Assembly: GCF_018476525.1 (NCBI RefSeq)
Contig: NZ_JAHCST010000086.1
Location: 1 to 33,743 of the forward strand
DNA length: 33,743 nucleotides
Direction: 5' to 3'
DNA from: Acrocarpospora catenulata
Lineage (GTDB): Bacteria > Actinomycetota > Actinomycetes > Streptosporangiales > Streptosporangiaceae
Below the pieces are notes generated by a model that saw only the letters and a program-made list of their open reading frames with translations, did not search any database and was not told the DNA's origin. The translations under genes and the position numbers were made by a program. Shown here one piece after another: positions 14,632 to 22,564 of this stretch (its first letter is position 1; the number at the start of each line of letters is the position of its first letter).

Positions 14632-15897
14632 TTACAGCCGGTTTACGGGGGCCAGCCGGTCCACCACGTTGGCCATGGCTTTAACCACCTCAGGGTCGTA
14701 CTCGTTCCCCCCGTCCAGCCGGAGCCGTTCCAGCGCCGCCGCCGCCCTGTCCCGGTCGGTGGAGCCGCTGACCAGGTCGTCGTAGGCGTTGGCGGCCTTG
14801 ATGATGCGGCTGGCGGTGGGCGGGTGCTCGTCCAGGCCGTCGCACTGGCGGCGCACGATCTCGGCCACCCGGCCCAGCACCCCGGTCTTCCTGATCACCT
14901 CGGCGCCCAGCTCGGCGATCCGCCGGGCCTGCGCCTGGTCGGTGAGCACGGTCGCCCCGCCCGGGATGGGGTCGCTCAGCGAGAGCTGGCCGATGTCGTG
15001 CATGAGCGCCGCGTACTCCAGCTCCAGCAGTTCCGGCTCGGCCATGCCCAGGTCCCGGCCGATGGCCACGGCCAGGCGGCTGACCCGGCGGGAGTGGCCG
15101 GGCTCGACGTACCCGCCGACCTCGGTGACCCGGGCCAGGGCCCGGATGGTCTGCAGGTAGGTGGCCCTGATCCCGGCGTACTTGCGGAAGGCCACCTGGG
15201 TGACCAGCAGCGGCGCGGCGAAGGCGAGCAGCGCGGTCATGTCCATGCTGTGCGAGGCCAGGGCGAGCAGGATCCCGGAGGCGGCCACCGCGGCGCCGAG
15301 CGGGGCGGCCATCCGGGTCTCGTCCCGGATCGCCACCCCGAACGCGGTCCGCACCTGCTCGGCCCGGAGCATGGAGGCGATCACCACGTCGGCGGCGAGC
15401 ATCAGCGCGACCAGCACCACCATCACGCCGAGCGCGACCCACCACGCCTGGCCTGGCCCTGGCCGGAGCACGTCGGCCAGCGGCCGGAAGGCGAAGGCCA
15501 GCAGCGAGCCGGAGAGTAAGCGGCGGGCGATGGCGTCCAGGCGTGGGGCGCGGCCGACCGCCAGGTGCGGCAGCCCGCCGGCGATCATGCCGACCGCCAG
15601 CACCGCCACCACCTGGAGCGCCGAGTGCGTGGCCGGCACGCCGCCCACGTCCAGCAGCAGGGCGTAGCCGAGCGCGGCCGCGGTGCTGATCGGGGCCACC
15701 TCGCGGTTGCCCGGCATGGTCAGCCTGGCCAGCTCCCCGGCCGCGATCAGCGCACCGAACCCGATGGCCACCTGGGGTTCGGCCAGGCCGACGGCGGCGG
15801 TGTTGGCGATCCCGGCCACGGTGAGCAGACCGGCCGCGCAGATCAGCAGCAGCTGGCCCGAGTCGAGCCCCTGGACACCCCGGCTGTACGCGCTCAT
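14632..15897 (-). CDS. Membrane HD-domain protein, degenerate HD-GYP
   Basis: A 421-residue protein with a membrane N-terminal half (several hydrophobic helices between residues about 15 and 245) and a C-terminal HD-type phosphohydrolase domain. The first half of an HD-GYP domain is recognisable (PGHSRRVSRLAVAIGRDLGM ... LEYAALMHDIGQLSL), with the HD pair intact. The second half lacks HHExxDGxGYP; only RRQCDGLDEHPP remains where it should be. It may therefore be a regulatory or ligand-binding partner, not an active c-di-GMP phosphodiesterase. The ATG overlaps the stop of the canonical HD-GYP gene upstream (ATGA), so both are made together and may form a membrane complex. A single very long frame runs back through the upstream gene but only this part has protein character. 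Confidence 0.85.
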   Translation of the reverse strand: MSAYSRGVQGLDSGQLLLICAAGLLTVAGIANTAAVGLAEPQVAIGFGALIAAGELARLTMPGNREVAPISTAAALGYALLLDVGGVPATHSALQVVAVLAVGMIAGGLPHLAVGRAPRLDAIARRLLSGSLLAFAFRPLADVLRPGPGQAWWVALGVMVVLVALMLAADVVIASMLRAEQVRTAFGVAIRDETRMAAPLGAAVAASGILLALASHSMDMTALLAFAAPLLVTQVAFRKYAGIRATYLQTIRALARVTEVGGYVEPGHSRRVSRLAVAIGRDLGMAEPELLELEYAALMHDIGQLSLSDPIPGGATVLTDQAQARRIAELGAEVIRKTGVLGRVAEIVRRQCDGLDEHPPTASRIIKAANAYDDLVSGSTDRDRAAAALERLRLDGGNEYDPEVVKAMANVVDRLAPVNRL

Positions 15898-17246
15898 CGC
15901 TCCGACACCACCTGGATGGGGGCGGTCGGGTCGTCGTGGTCCTTGGCGGTGGTCTCCAGCGCCAGGTCGGCGGGCGCGGACACGGACGGGGGCGGCTCCC
16001 AGCCCTCCCGGTCCAGGGCCCGCACGAAGGCCGCCACCATGGCGGGGTCGAACTGGGTCCCAGCCCCCTTGTGCAGTTCCGCCACCGCCTCGGAGATCGG
16101 TTTGGCCTTCCGGTAGGAGCGGTCGGAGGTCATCGAGTCGAAGGCGTCGGCCACCGCGATGATCCGCGCGAACTCCGGGATCTCCATCCCGGCCAGGCCC
16201 ATCGGGTAGCCCCGGCCGTCGTACTTCTCGTGGTGGTGCATGATCCCGGCGAACGCCTCGTCCAGGAAGTCGATGCCGCGCACGATCTCCAGGCCGCGCA
16301 TGGGGTGCAGCTGGATGGCGGCGAACTCCTCCTCGGTGAGGGTGCCCTCCTTCTGCAGCACCTTGGTGGGCACGCCGAGCTTGCCCACGTCGTGCAGCAT
16401 GCCGGCGTACCGGATGGCGGTGAGGCGCTCGGTGCCCATGCCGATCTCCTCGGCGATCATGGAGGAGGCCGAGGAGACCCGGGTGCAGTGGCCCCGGGTG
16501 TAGTAGTCCTTGGTCTCCACCGCCTGGCAGAGCGCCGCGATGGTCGCCTCGTACGAGCGCTGCTGGGCGTGGTACTGCCCGAAGGCCCACCGGGCCACGA
16601 ACAGCGGCAGCAGCACCAGCACCGCGGAGATGGACTGCACGGTCGCCCAGAGCCCGGCGATGAGCAGCCCGAACGTGGCGTATCCGCAGTAGGAGACGAG
16701 GAACTGCACCACGTTCCTGACCGGCACCTGCCGCTTGCCCACCCCTTCGGCCAGGGCCAGGATGAGCCCGGTCAGCACCACGTTGCTGCCCACGAAGACC
16801 GCGGTGGCCGCCCCGTACGGCAGGATCAGCGCCGGGAAGTCGCCCATCTCCGGCAGCCCGACCCGGCCCCCGGCCCACTGGAAGGCCAGCCCCGCCACGT
16901 ACGCGCAGACGGCGAACTGGGCCCCGTTGAACAGGCGTTTCACCATCGGCAGCCCGGGCCGCACGCTCAGCACGGCGGTGGCGGCGACCAGCGCGGCGGC
17001 CTGCGGGCCGACCAGCACGACGGCGGCCAGCGCGGCCGAGAAGCTGACCGAGACGGCCGCCTGGCGCACGCTCAGCAGGGTCGGCACCGACTCGCAGACC
17101 AGGAACAGCAGCGCGAGCACCAGCAGTGACGACCAGTCCAGCCGGTCGTAGGCCGACGCGCTGCGGGCCAGCAGCACACCGGCGGCCCCGAGAAGAAGAA
17201 CGAAGTAGACCTTGGCAGGCCAGGGCAGTTCCCGCAATGCGGCCAT
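15894..17246 (-). CDS. Membrane HD-GYP domain phosphodiesterase
   Basis: A 450-residue protein. Hydrophobic segments fill residues about 10-230; the C-terminal HD-GYP domain occupies about 240-420. The domain has the metal-binding set RGHCTRVSS, MLHDVGKLGVP, QLHPMRGLEI and the full HHEKYDGRGYP motif, followed by RIIAVADAFDSMTSDRSYRKA. Such proteins hydrolyse c-di-GMP to pGpG or GMP, or related cyclic dinucleotides, and so control development and antibiotic production in actinomycetes. It is the first gene of a two-gene unit with the degenerate homologue, with a 4-base overlap. The ATG at 17246 begins a plausible cytoplasmic N-terminus. I cannot confirm whether the pair corresponds to Streptomyces HdgA/HdgB. 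Confidence 0.92.
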   Translation of the reverse strand: MAALRELPWPAKVYFVLLLGAAGVLLARSASAYDRLDWSSLLVLALLFLVCESVPTLLSVRQAAVSVSFSAALAAVVLVGPQAAALVAATAVLSVRPGLPMVKRLFNGAQFAVCAYVAGLAFQWAGGRVGLPEMGDFPALILPYGAATAVFVGSNVVLTGLILALAEGVGKRQVPVRNVVQFLVSYCGYATFGLLIAGLWATVQSISAVLVLLPLFVARWAFGQYHAQQRSYEATIAALCQAVETKDYYTRGHCTRVSSASSMIAEEIGMGTERLTAIRYAGMLHDVGKLGVPTKVLQKEGTLTEEEFAAIQLHPMRGLEIVRGIDFLDEAFAGIMHHHEKYDGRGYPMGLAGMEIPEFARIIAVADAFDSMTSDRSYRKAKPISEAVAELHKGAGTQFDPAMVAAFVRALDREGWEPPPSVSAPADLALETTAKDHDDPTAPIQVVSER

Positions 17247-17329
17247 CCCTCACGAAGGCGCGTGCTCAGGTCCAGGAGATTCCCGGATGTGCTGTCGACA
17301 TGCGCTGCCTCCACTCGAATTCGCCAATC

Positions 17330-17358
17330 AGGCTACAGAAATCGGGGAGGCCGGTCAG
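17330..17358 (-). promoter_or_regulatory. Candidate promoter for HD-GYP pair
   Basis: On the minus strand CTGACC (17358-17353), 17 bases, then TAGCCT (17335-17330). The -35 matches TTGACA at 4 of 6 positions. It lies about 85 bases upstream of the HD-GYP start in a 150-bp gap where no other signal was seen. Confidence 0.35.
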
Positions 17359-17396
17359 GGATGTCGGGGAACCGCCGCCAAACCGTAATCAAGCAA

Positions 17397-18296
17397 TCAC
17401 CCAGCGTGCTCCACGGTGATCTTCAGCCCGGTGGGCAGGTCGGTGCGGGGGCGCCAGCCCAGGCCCGCCAGCGCGGGCGCGGGGTCCACCGCCATCGCGG
17501 GCAGGTCGCCGGGCCGGGCCGGGGCCAGACCGGGCCGGTCGGGGGCGCCGGCGGCGCCCGCGATCAGCGTGTGCAGTTCGCGGTCGGTGGTCTGCACTCC
17601 CGTGCCCAGGTTGAACCTGCCGCCGTCGCCGTCGGGGCCGCAGGCGCGGGCGAAGCCGTCCACCACGTCGTCCACGAAGACGTAGTCGCGGGTCTGGGCG
17701 CCGTCGCCGTACAGCACGGTGGGGCGGCCGTTGAGCAGGGCCTCTGTGAAGATCGCCACCACGCCGGCCTCGCCGTCGGGCGACTGGCGCGGGCCGTAGA
17801 CGTTGGAGAGCACGAGCGTGGTGTACTCCAGCCCGTGCAGCGCCCGGTAGGCCGACAGGTAGGTCTCGCCGCTCACCTTGGCCGCCGCGTACGGCGAGCG
17901 CGGGTCGAGCGCAGCGCCGCCGGGCACCGGGATGGCGGCCGGGCGGCCGTAGACGGCCACCGAGGAGGCGAAGACCACCTTGCGGGCGCCGGCGGTCCTG
18001 GCCGCCTCCAGCACGTTGACCGTGCCCTCGACGTTCACCCGGGCGTCCAGCAGCGGGTCGGCCACGCTCCGCCGGACCGAGATCTGGGCGGCCAGGTGGC
18101 AGATCACCTCGGCGCCCTTGGCGACGCCCGCCACCGCGGGGTCGCGCACGTCGAGCACGTGCGTCGGCGCCTGCGGGTTGCGGTGCGTGCCGGACGAGAG
18201 ATCGTCGATGACGACCACGTCATGACCGTCGGCCAGCAGCCGGTCAACCAGCGTCGACCCAATGAAACCGGCGCCACCGGTGACCAGAACCCGCAT
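17397..18296 (-). CDS. NAD-dependent epimerase/dehydratase (GalE-like SDR)
   Basis: A 299-residue extended short-chain dehydrogenase. NAD binding is shown by VLVTGGAGFIGSTLVDRLL and VIDDLSSG; the catalytic Ser is in VVFASSVAVYG and the Tyr-Lys pair in SPYAAAKVSGE. NVYGPRQSPDG and RDYVFVDDVVDGF are typical of UDP-glucose/UDP-galactose and other nucleotide-sugar epimerases. The exact sugar is unknown. ATG at 18296 has CGGGG upstream and sits only 11 bases after rsrA, so it probably belongs to the sigR-rsrA transcript; this would place a nucleotide-sugar enzyme under thiol-stress control. The frame is open into rsrA but without meaning there. Confidence 0.9.
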   Translation of the reverse strand: MRVLVTGGAGFIGSTLVDRLLADGHDVVVIDDLSSGTHRNPQAPTHVLDVRDPAVAGVAKGAEVICHLAAQISVRRSVADPLLDARVNVEGTVNVLEAARTAGARKVVFASSVAVYGRPAAIPVPGGAALDPRSPYAAAKVSGETYLSAYRALHGLEYTTLVLSNVYGPRQSPDGEAGVVAIFTEALLNGRPTVLYGDGAQTRDYVFVDDVVDGFARACGPDGDGGRFNLGTGVQTTDRELHTLIAGAAGAPDRPGLAPARPGDLPAMAVDPAPALAGLGWRPRTDLPTGLKITVEHAG

Positions 18297-18307
18297 GGTC
18301 CCCGATG

Positions 18308-18574
18308 CTAGTCGACGAGTTCGGACCTGACCTCGTCGATGCGGGAGCGGATCTTGGCACGGAGGTCCGCCGGCACCGGGTCGCAGCCACAGTGCTTGGC
18401 CACCAGTTGTTTCACGACCTTGTCCAGACCGTACTCCCGCAGGCACGGATCGCACTCGTTCAGGTGCTGCCGGATGTCGGCGCACTTGGCGTCGTCGAGT
18501 TCGCCGTCCAGGTAGGAGTAGACGCGGTCAAGCACCTCACCACAGTCGGTGTCGTGGTGATTGCCACAGCTCAT
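18308..18574 (-). CDS. rsrA: Zinc-binding anti-sigma factor RsrA
   Basis: An 88-residue ZAS-family anti-sigma factor that holds SigR in the cytoplasm and lets it go when thiols are oxidised. Cys3, Cys11, Cys31, His37, Cys41 and Cys44 are in exactly the positions of Streptomyces coelicolor RsrA; HLNECDPC is the HxxxCxxC zinc motif, and Cys11-Cys44 form the redox disulfide in the known protein. The ATG overlaps the sigR stop (ATGA), which keeps production in step with the sigma factor. Confidence 0.96.
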   Translation of the reverse strand: MSCGNHHDTDCGEVLDRVYSYLDGELDDAKCADIRQHLNECDPCLREYGLDKVVKQLVAKHCGCDPVPADLRAKIRSRIDEVRSELVD

Positions 18575-19272
18575 GCCTCGTCCTCCGATCGCACAAGCCC
18601 AGGTCGCAAAAGCCCGCGCTCGCGCGCGTAGTCCTCCAGCTGTGCACGCAGCTGCCTGCGGCCGCGGTGCAGGCGCGACATCACGGTTCCGATGGGGGTC
18701 CCCATGATGTCGGCGATCTCCTTGTACGGGAAGCCCTCCACGTCGGCCAGATAGACCGCGATCCGGAACTCCTCGGGCAGCGCCGCAAGCGCGTCCTTGA
18801 CGTCACTGTCGGGCAGGTGCTCCAGGGCCTCGATCTCGGCCGACTTGAGCCCGCTCGAGGTGTGCGACTCGGCGCGGGCGAGCTGCCAGTCCTCGATCTC
18901 CTCGGTGCCGGCGTGCTTGGGCTCCCGCTGCTTCTTGCGGTAGCTGTTGATGAAGGTGTTGGTCAGAATCCGGTAGAGCCAGGCCTTCAGGTTGGTGCCC
19001 ACCTGGAACTGGTGGAAGGAACCGAAGGCCTTCGCGAAGGTCTCCTGCAGGAGGTCCTCCGCGTCGGCGGGATTACGGGTCATCCGGAGCGCGGCTGAGT
19101 AAAGCTGGTCGAGATACGGCATCACGTCGCGCTCGAACCGCTCGCTACGCTGCTCCAGAGTCTCCTCGGCTGTCTTGGAGACCGGACCCACCCCCTCAAG
19201 GACATCACTCGTCCCCGAGGATACCGGCCCGGCATCGCCGACCTGTTGAGGCCTCTCCAGCAACGCGTTCAT
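18571..19272 (-). CDS. sigR: ECF sigma factor SigR (SigH of mycobacteria)
   Basis: A 233-residue ECF sigma factor controlling the thiol-oxidative stress regulon. Region 2 ([26 protein letters not shown] ... [24 protein letters not shown]) and region 4 ([44 protein letters not shown]) are almost the same as S. coelicolor SigR. About 50 poorly conserved residues precede the sigma core. ATG at 19272 is preferred over ATG at 19284 because the latter lies inside the promoter -10 element. Internal GTG codons before the core could give a shorter isoform, as known for SigR and its long unstable form SigR' in Streptomyces. Operon with rsrA and an epimerase. Confidence 0.95.
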   Translation of the reverse strand: MNALLERPQQVGDAGPVSSGTSDVLEGVGPVSKTAEETLEQRSERFERDVMPYLDQLYSAALRMTRNPADAEDLLQETFAKAFGSFHQFQVGTNLKAWLYRILTNTFINSYRKKQREPKHAGTEEIEDWQLARAESHTSSGLKSAEIEALEHLPDSDVKDALAALPEEFRIAVYLADVEGFPYKEIADIMGTPIGTVMSRLHRGRRQLRAQLEDYARERGLLRPGLVRSEDEA

Positions 19273-19282
19273 GCCCACGTGC

Positions 19283-19308
19283 AACAGGACGGCGATAGAG
19301 TCTGTTCC
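19283..19308 (-). promoter_or_regulatory. SigR-type autoregulatory promoter
   Basis: On the minus strand GGAAC (19308-19304), exactly 18 bases, then GTT (19285-19283). This matches the SigR/SigH consensus GGAAY-N18-GTT and lies immediately upstream of sigR, the position of the known positive-feedback promoter. Confidence 0.85.
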
Positions 19309-19392
19309 CGTTGACGGTAGGGAGGTCCCAGTTCGGGGAAAAAGCTACGTACCAGCTGGGAGCCCGGGAACCGAAACGTCCAGGAGCCAAGC

Positions 19393-20133
19393 GTGCTGCC
19401 CATTCCGGCCACCGAACTGAACGGCACGGGAACCCTCGCGCCGTACTGGACCTTTTACCATGCGGTCGTGGCCGAGCAGCTGCGCCGGTGGCTGCCGTCG
19501 CAGCCCTCGCTGCTGCTGGACCTGTCCGGCGGACGCGGGCGCTGGCCCGCCCAGGCGGCCAGGGACGGCCACCGGGTGGTGGAGGTGATGGACTGGCGCG
19601 GCGGCGGGGAGACCCGGCTACGGGCCGCCTCCAGCCGGATCCAGAAGGTCCGCGCCGACGACCTGGCCTTCCTGCCGGACGGCACGGTGGACGCGGTGGT
19701 GGCCGAGGAGCGCGCGCTGTCGGTGGAGATCATGGCCGAGTCGGTGCTCGGCGACGTGGCCCGGGTGCTCAAGCCGGGCGGCCGGGCGCTGGTCTGCGTG
19801 GACTCGCTGGTGCTCGGCATGGCGATCCTGGCCGAGCAGAACTACTGGGCGCACCTCTGCCAGACCGGGGAGGTCATGCTGGTGCCCTGGCCGGACGGCA
19901 GCATCACCCGGTGCTTCACCAGCGCGCAGCTGCGCGAGGTGCTGGCCGGCGCCGGCCTGGAGGTGGAGTGGGTGCGGCCGCGGACCGTGCTCTCCCCCTC
20001 CACCGTCGACCACGTGCTCGGCTCCGCCGGCCGTTCGCTGTCCTGGCTGGTGCGCACCGAACTGGAGGCGCATCCGGACGACGACGACACGGTCGGCATC
20101 CATCTGGTGGCCAGCGCCCGCAAGCCCGCCTAG
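19393..20133 (+). CDS. SAM-dependent methyltransferase-like protein
   Basis: A 246-residue protein with a class I methyltransferase core: SLLLDLSGGRGRWPAQAARDGHRVVEVMDW is motif I with GGRGR in place of GxGxG, followed by ADDLAFLPDGTVDAVVAEERALS and VLKPGGRALVCVDSL, then FTSAQLREVLAGAGLEVEWV. The substrate is unknown. GTG at 19393 has CAGGAG six bases upstream. It is divergent from sigR across 120 bp; no second SigR-type promoter was found facing it. It ends convergent with the DksA/TraR gene, the two stop codons sharing CTAG. Confidence 0.8.
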   Translation: MLPIPATELNGTGTLAPYWTFYHAVVAEQLRRWLPSQPSLLLDLSGGRGRWPAQAARDGHRVVEVMDWRGGGETRLRAASSRIQKVRADDLAFLPDGTVDAVVAEERALSVEIMAESVLGDVARVLKPGGRALVCVDSLVLGMAILAEQNYWAHLCQTGEVMLVPWPDGSITRCFTSAQLREVLAGAGLEVEWVRPRTVLSPSTVDHVLGSAGRSLSWLVRTELEAHPDDDDTVGIHLVASARKPA

Positions 20134-20432
20134 CGGCGCCTGTCCACCTTCGACTGGCACTGCACACAGCGGGCGGCCTCCGGGCGGGCCTCCAGGCGTC
20201 CCTCCGGGACCATCCTGCGGCAGTCCACGCACCGGCCGTATCCGCCCTCGTCCAGCCGCTTCAACGCGGCCAGCACCGCCATACGCTGCCGGCCAGCGAC
20301 GTGAATCATGACTTCGGCCCGTTCGGCGTCCGGCTGGGCGGCGTCGGAACGTTCGCCGGTGAAGACCTCGATCGAGCGGTCCAGATCCTGCAGCATGCTC
20401 TCCAGGCGCATACGCGCGGTCGCGTCGTCCAC
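20130..20432 (-). CDS. DksA/TraR-family C4 zinc-finger protein
   Basis: A protein of about 100 residues. A coiled-coil-prone N-terminal helix (ARMRLESMLQDLDRSIEVF) leads to a C4 zinc finger, CVDC-x17-CVQC, with YGRCVDCRRMVPEGRLEARPEAARCVQC typical of the DksA/TraR family that binds in the RNA polymerase secondary channel. The GTG at 20432 is chosen for the strong GGAGG upstream and because the residues before it look non-coding; an ATG at 20528 would add 32 residues. Actinobacterial members are poorly studied and may not act through ppGpp. The 119-bp gap to the next gene on the right shows no clear signal. Confidence 0.82.
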   Translation of the reverse strand: MDDATARMRLESMLQDLDRSIEVFTGERSDAAQPDAERAEVMIHVAGRQRMAVLAALKRLDEGGYGRCVDCRRMVPEGRLEARPEAARCVQCQSKVDRRR

Positions 20433-20551
20433 GAACCCGCACCTCCGGGAAAAGGCAAAATGGGGGGAAGCCCCGCCGGGGATGTCCCCCGGCCTCCCGG
20501 CAAAGGCCATTTCCTCCCGGATGCCCACTTGACGTGCTGCTTACACCCTGT

Positions 20552-21256
20552 TTACAGGTCCAGCGGCGCTTCCACCGCCTCGATGAGCTCGGGGCCGTTG
20601 TTCCGCACGTTGTTGACCGCCGTGGAGACGGGGGTGGCCACCAGACCGCGGCCGGTGGCGGGGACCAGCAGCTCTTTCGGGTCGGGGAAGCGCGGGTCCA
20701 GCCACTGGCTCCAGCGGTCACGCTGGATGAGCATGGGCGTGCGGTCGTGGATGTGCCCAAGCTCGTCCTCGGCGGTGGTGGTGATCACCGTGCAGGTGAC
20801 CAGCCAGTCGTCCTCGGGGTCCTTCCAGAACTCGTACAGACCGGCCATGGCCAGCACGTCGCCGTCGGCCCGGTGGATGAAGTACGGCTGCTTCCGCTTC
20901 TGCTCGGTGGGCATCCACTCGTAGTAACCGTCGGCCGGGAGCAGGCAGCGCCGGGAGGCGAACGCCCGGCGGAAGGCGGGCTTGTCCGCCACCGTCTCGA
21001 CCCGGGCATTGATCATCTTCGAGCCGATGGAGGGATCCTTGGCCCAGCTGGGCACCAGGCCCCAGCGGAGCACGCGCAGCTGCCGCACCGGGCGGGTGGC
21101 GCCCTCGACTTTGGGAACCCGGCTCAGCACCGCGTACACCTCTTTGGTCGGGGCCACGTTGTAGTCCGGTTCGAGCTCCTCCGCGGAGTCCAGTTCAACC
21201 TCGAACTCCTCCAGCAGATCATGCCTTTTCCGCGCCGACGCATATCTCCCGCACAT
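20552..21256 (-). CDS. SRAP-domain abasic-site protection protein (YedK/HMCES family)
   Basis: A 234-residue SRAP protein that links covalently to abasic sites in single-stranded DNA and protects them. Cys2, exposed after Met removal (MCGRY), is the crosslinking residue. Family motifs are YNVAPT, LRWGLVPSWAKD, INARVETVADKPAFR, RRCLLPADGYYEW (Glu) and GHIHDRTPMLI (His). Length is normal. The ATG at 21256 must be right because Cys2 has to be second; the open frame far upstream is antisense to aroA. CAGGCT ends 6 bases before the ATG, suggesting a leaderless mRNA. Divergent from aroA with only 33 bp between; in M. tuberculosis Rv3226c is likewise beside aroA. Confidence 0.95.
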   Translation of the reverse strand: MCGRYASARKRHDLLEEFEVELDSAEELEPDYNVAPTKEVYAVLSRVPKVEGATRPVRQLRVLRWGLVPSWAKDPSIGSKMINARVETVADKPAFRRAFASRRCLLPADGYYEWMPTEQKRKQPYFIHRADGDVLAMAGLYEFWKDPEDDWLVTCTVITTTAEDELGHIHDRTPMLIQRDRWSQWLDPRFPDPKELLVPATGRGLVATPVSTAVNNVRNNGPELIEAVEAPLDL

Positions 21257-21262
21257 ACTCAC

Positions 21263-21283
21263 AGCCTGCCCCACCGATAGGCT
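21263..21283. promoter_or_regulatory. Back-to-back leaderless -10 elements (SRAP gene and aroA)
   Basis: TAGGCT at 21278-21283 ends 6 bases before the aroA ATG. On the minus strand CAGGCT (21268-21263) ends 6 bases before the SRAP ATG. Both promoters fit in the 33-bp gap only if each -35 falls at or inside the other gene's start. Confidence 0.55.
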
Positions 21284-21289
21284 GGGCGC

Positions 21290-22564
21290 ATGTCCGCTCC
21301 CTTGTGGCGTGCCCCGGTGGCGTCGCGACCCGTCGTCGCGACCGTGCCCCTGCCCGGCTCCAAGTCGGTGACCAACCGTGCCCTGCTGCTGGCCGCCCTG
21401 GCCGACGGCCCCGGCCGGGTCAGGCGTGCGCTGCGCAGCCGGGACGCCGACCTGATGGCCGCCGCGCTGCGGACCCTCGGGGCCGGGATGACCGCGTCCA
21501 ACGAGACGGCGGAAGGCTGTGACTGGGACTTCACGCCCGGCCCGATCACCGGCGGCGGCCACATCGAGGTGGGCCTGGCCGGGACCGTGATGCGCTTCGT
21601 GCCGCCCGCCGCCGCGCTGGCCGACGGCACGGTCTCCTTCGACGGCGACCCCGCCGCCCGCAAGCGCCCGATGGGCACCATCCTGGGCGCGCTGCGCGCC
21701 CTCGGCGCCGAGGTGAGCGCCGACACCCTGCCGTTCACCATCCGCGGCCCGATCACCGGCGGCGAGGTGTCCCTGGACGCCTCCGGCTCCTCGCAGTTCG
21801 TCTCCGGCCTGCTGCTCACCGCCGCCCGCTTCGCCAAGGGCGTGACCGTGCGGCACAGCGGCCCCCCGGTGCCGTCCATGCCGCACATCGCGATGACCGT
21901 GCAGATGCTCCGCGCCCGGGGCGTCGAGGTGGACGACAGCGAGCCCGACGTCTGGCAGGTGGCCCCCGGCCCGATCGCCGCCACCGACCTCGTCGTGGAG
22001 CCGGACCTGTCCAACGCGGCCCCCTTCTTCGCCGCCGCGATGGTCACCGGCGGCGCGGTCACCGTCCCCGACTGGCCCGAGGTCACCACCCAGCCCGGCG
22101 ACGAGCTGCGCCACCTGCTCACCGCCATGGGCGCCGAGGTCAGCCACGGCCCGACCGGCCTGACCGTGCGCGGGGGCAGGATCACCGGCCTCGACGCCGA
22201 CCTGCGGGACGCCTCCGAGCTGGCCCCCACCATCGTGGCGCTGGCCGCGCTGGCCGACTCCCCGTCCCGGCTGCGCGGCATCGGCCACATCCGGGGCCAC
22301 GAGACCGACCGGCTGGCCGCCCTGGTGGCCGAGCTGACCCGGCTGGGCGGCGACGCCAACGAGACCGAGGACGGGCTGGAGATCCGCCCCCGGCCGCTCA
22401 CCGGCGGCGTCTTCCACTCCTACGAGGACCACCGCATGGCCACCGCCGGAGCCGTGCTCGGCCTGGCCGTGCCCGGCATCGAGGTGGAGGACATCGCCAC
22501 CACCGGCAAGACCCTGCCGGAGTTCCCCCGGATGTGGCGCGAGATGCTCGGGGAAGTGTCCTGA
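21290..22564 (+). CDS. aroA: 3-phosphoshikimate 1-carboxyvinyltransferase (EPSP synthase)
   Basis: A 424-residue enzyme joining phosphoenolpyruvate and shikimate-3-phosphate in the shikimate pathway. Key features are [17 protein letters not shown] at the N-terminus (phosphate-binding Lys, Ser and Arg), [47 protein letters not shown], and [19 protein letters not shown] followed by [15 protein letters not shown] near the end. Length is normal. TAGGCT 6 bases before the ATG indicates leaderless translation. It is followed by rsgA, whose frame begins inside or at the end of aroA, so the two are coupled. Confidence 0.97.
   Translation: MSAPLWRAPVASRPVVATVPLPGSKSVTNRALLLAALADGPGRVRRALRSRDADLMAAALRTLGAGMTASNETAEGCDWDFTPGPITGGGHIEVGLAGTVMRFVPPAAALADGTVSFDGDPAARKRPMGTILGALRALGAEVSADTLPFTIRGPITGGEVSLDASGSSQFVSGLLLTAARFAKGVTVRHSGPPVPSMPHIAMTVQMLRARGVEVDDSEPDVWQVAPGPIAATDLVVEPDLSNAAPFFAAAMVTGGAVTVPDWPEVTTQPGDELRHLLTAMGAEVSHGPTGLTVRGGRITGLDADLRDASELAPTIVALAALADSPSRLRGIGHIRGHETDRLAALVAELTRLGGDANETEDGLEIRPRPLTGGVFHSYEDHRMATAGAVLGLAVPGIEVEDIATTGKTLPEFPRMWREMLGEVS

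Noticed and set aside
14632-17253. A single 873-codon frame suggesting one fused protein
   Set aside because: Only the part from ATG 15897 looks like protein; the upstream part is a frame-shifted shadow of the HD-GYP gene, which has its own full-length frame.
19330-19392. A second SigR-type promoter facing the methyltransferase
   Set aside because: GGGAAC occurs at the right end of the gap but no GTT follows at 18 bases.
21257-22432. N-terminal extension of the SRAP frame across aroA
   Set aside because: SRAP proteins need Cys as second residue, which fixes the start at 21256; the extension is antisense to aroA.
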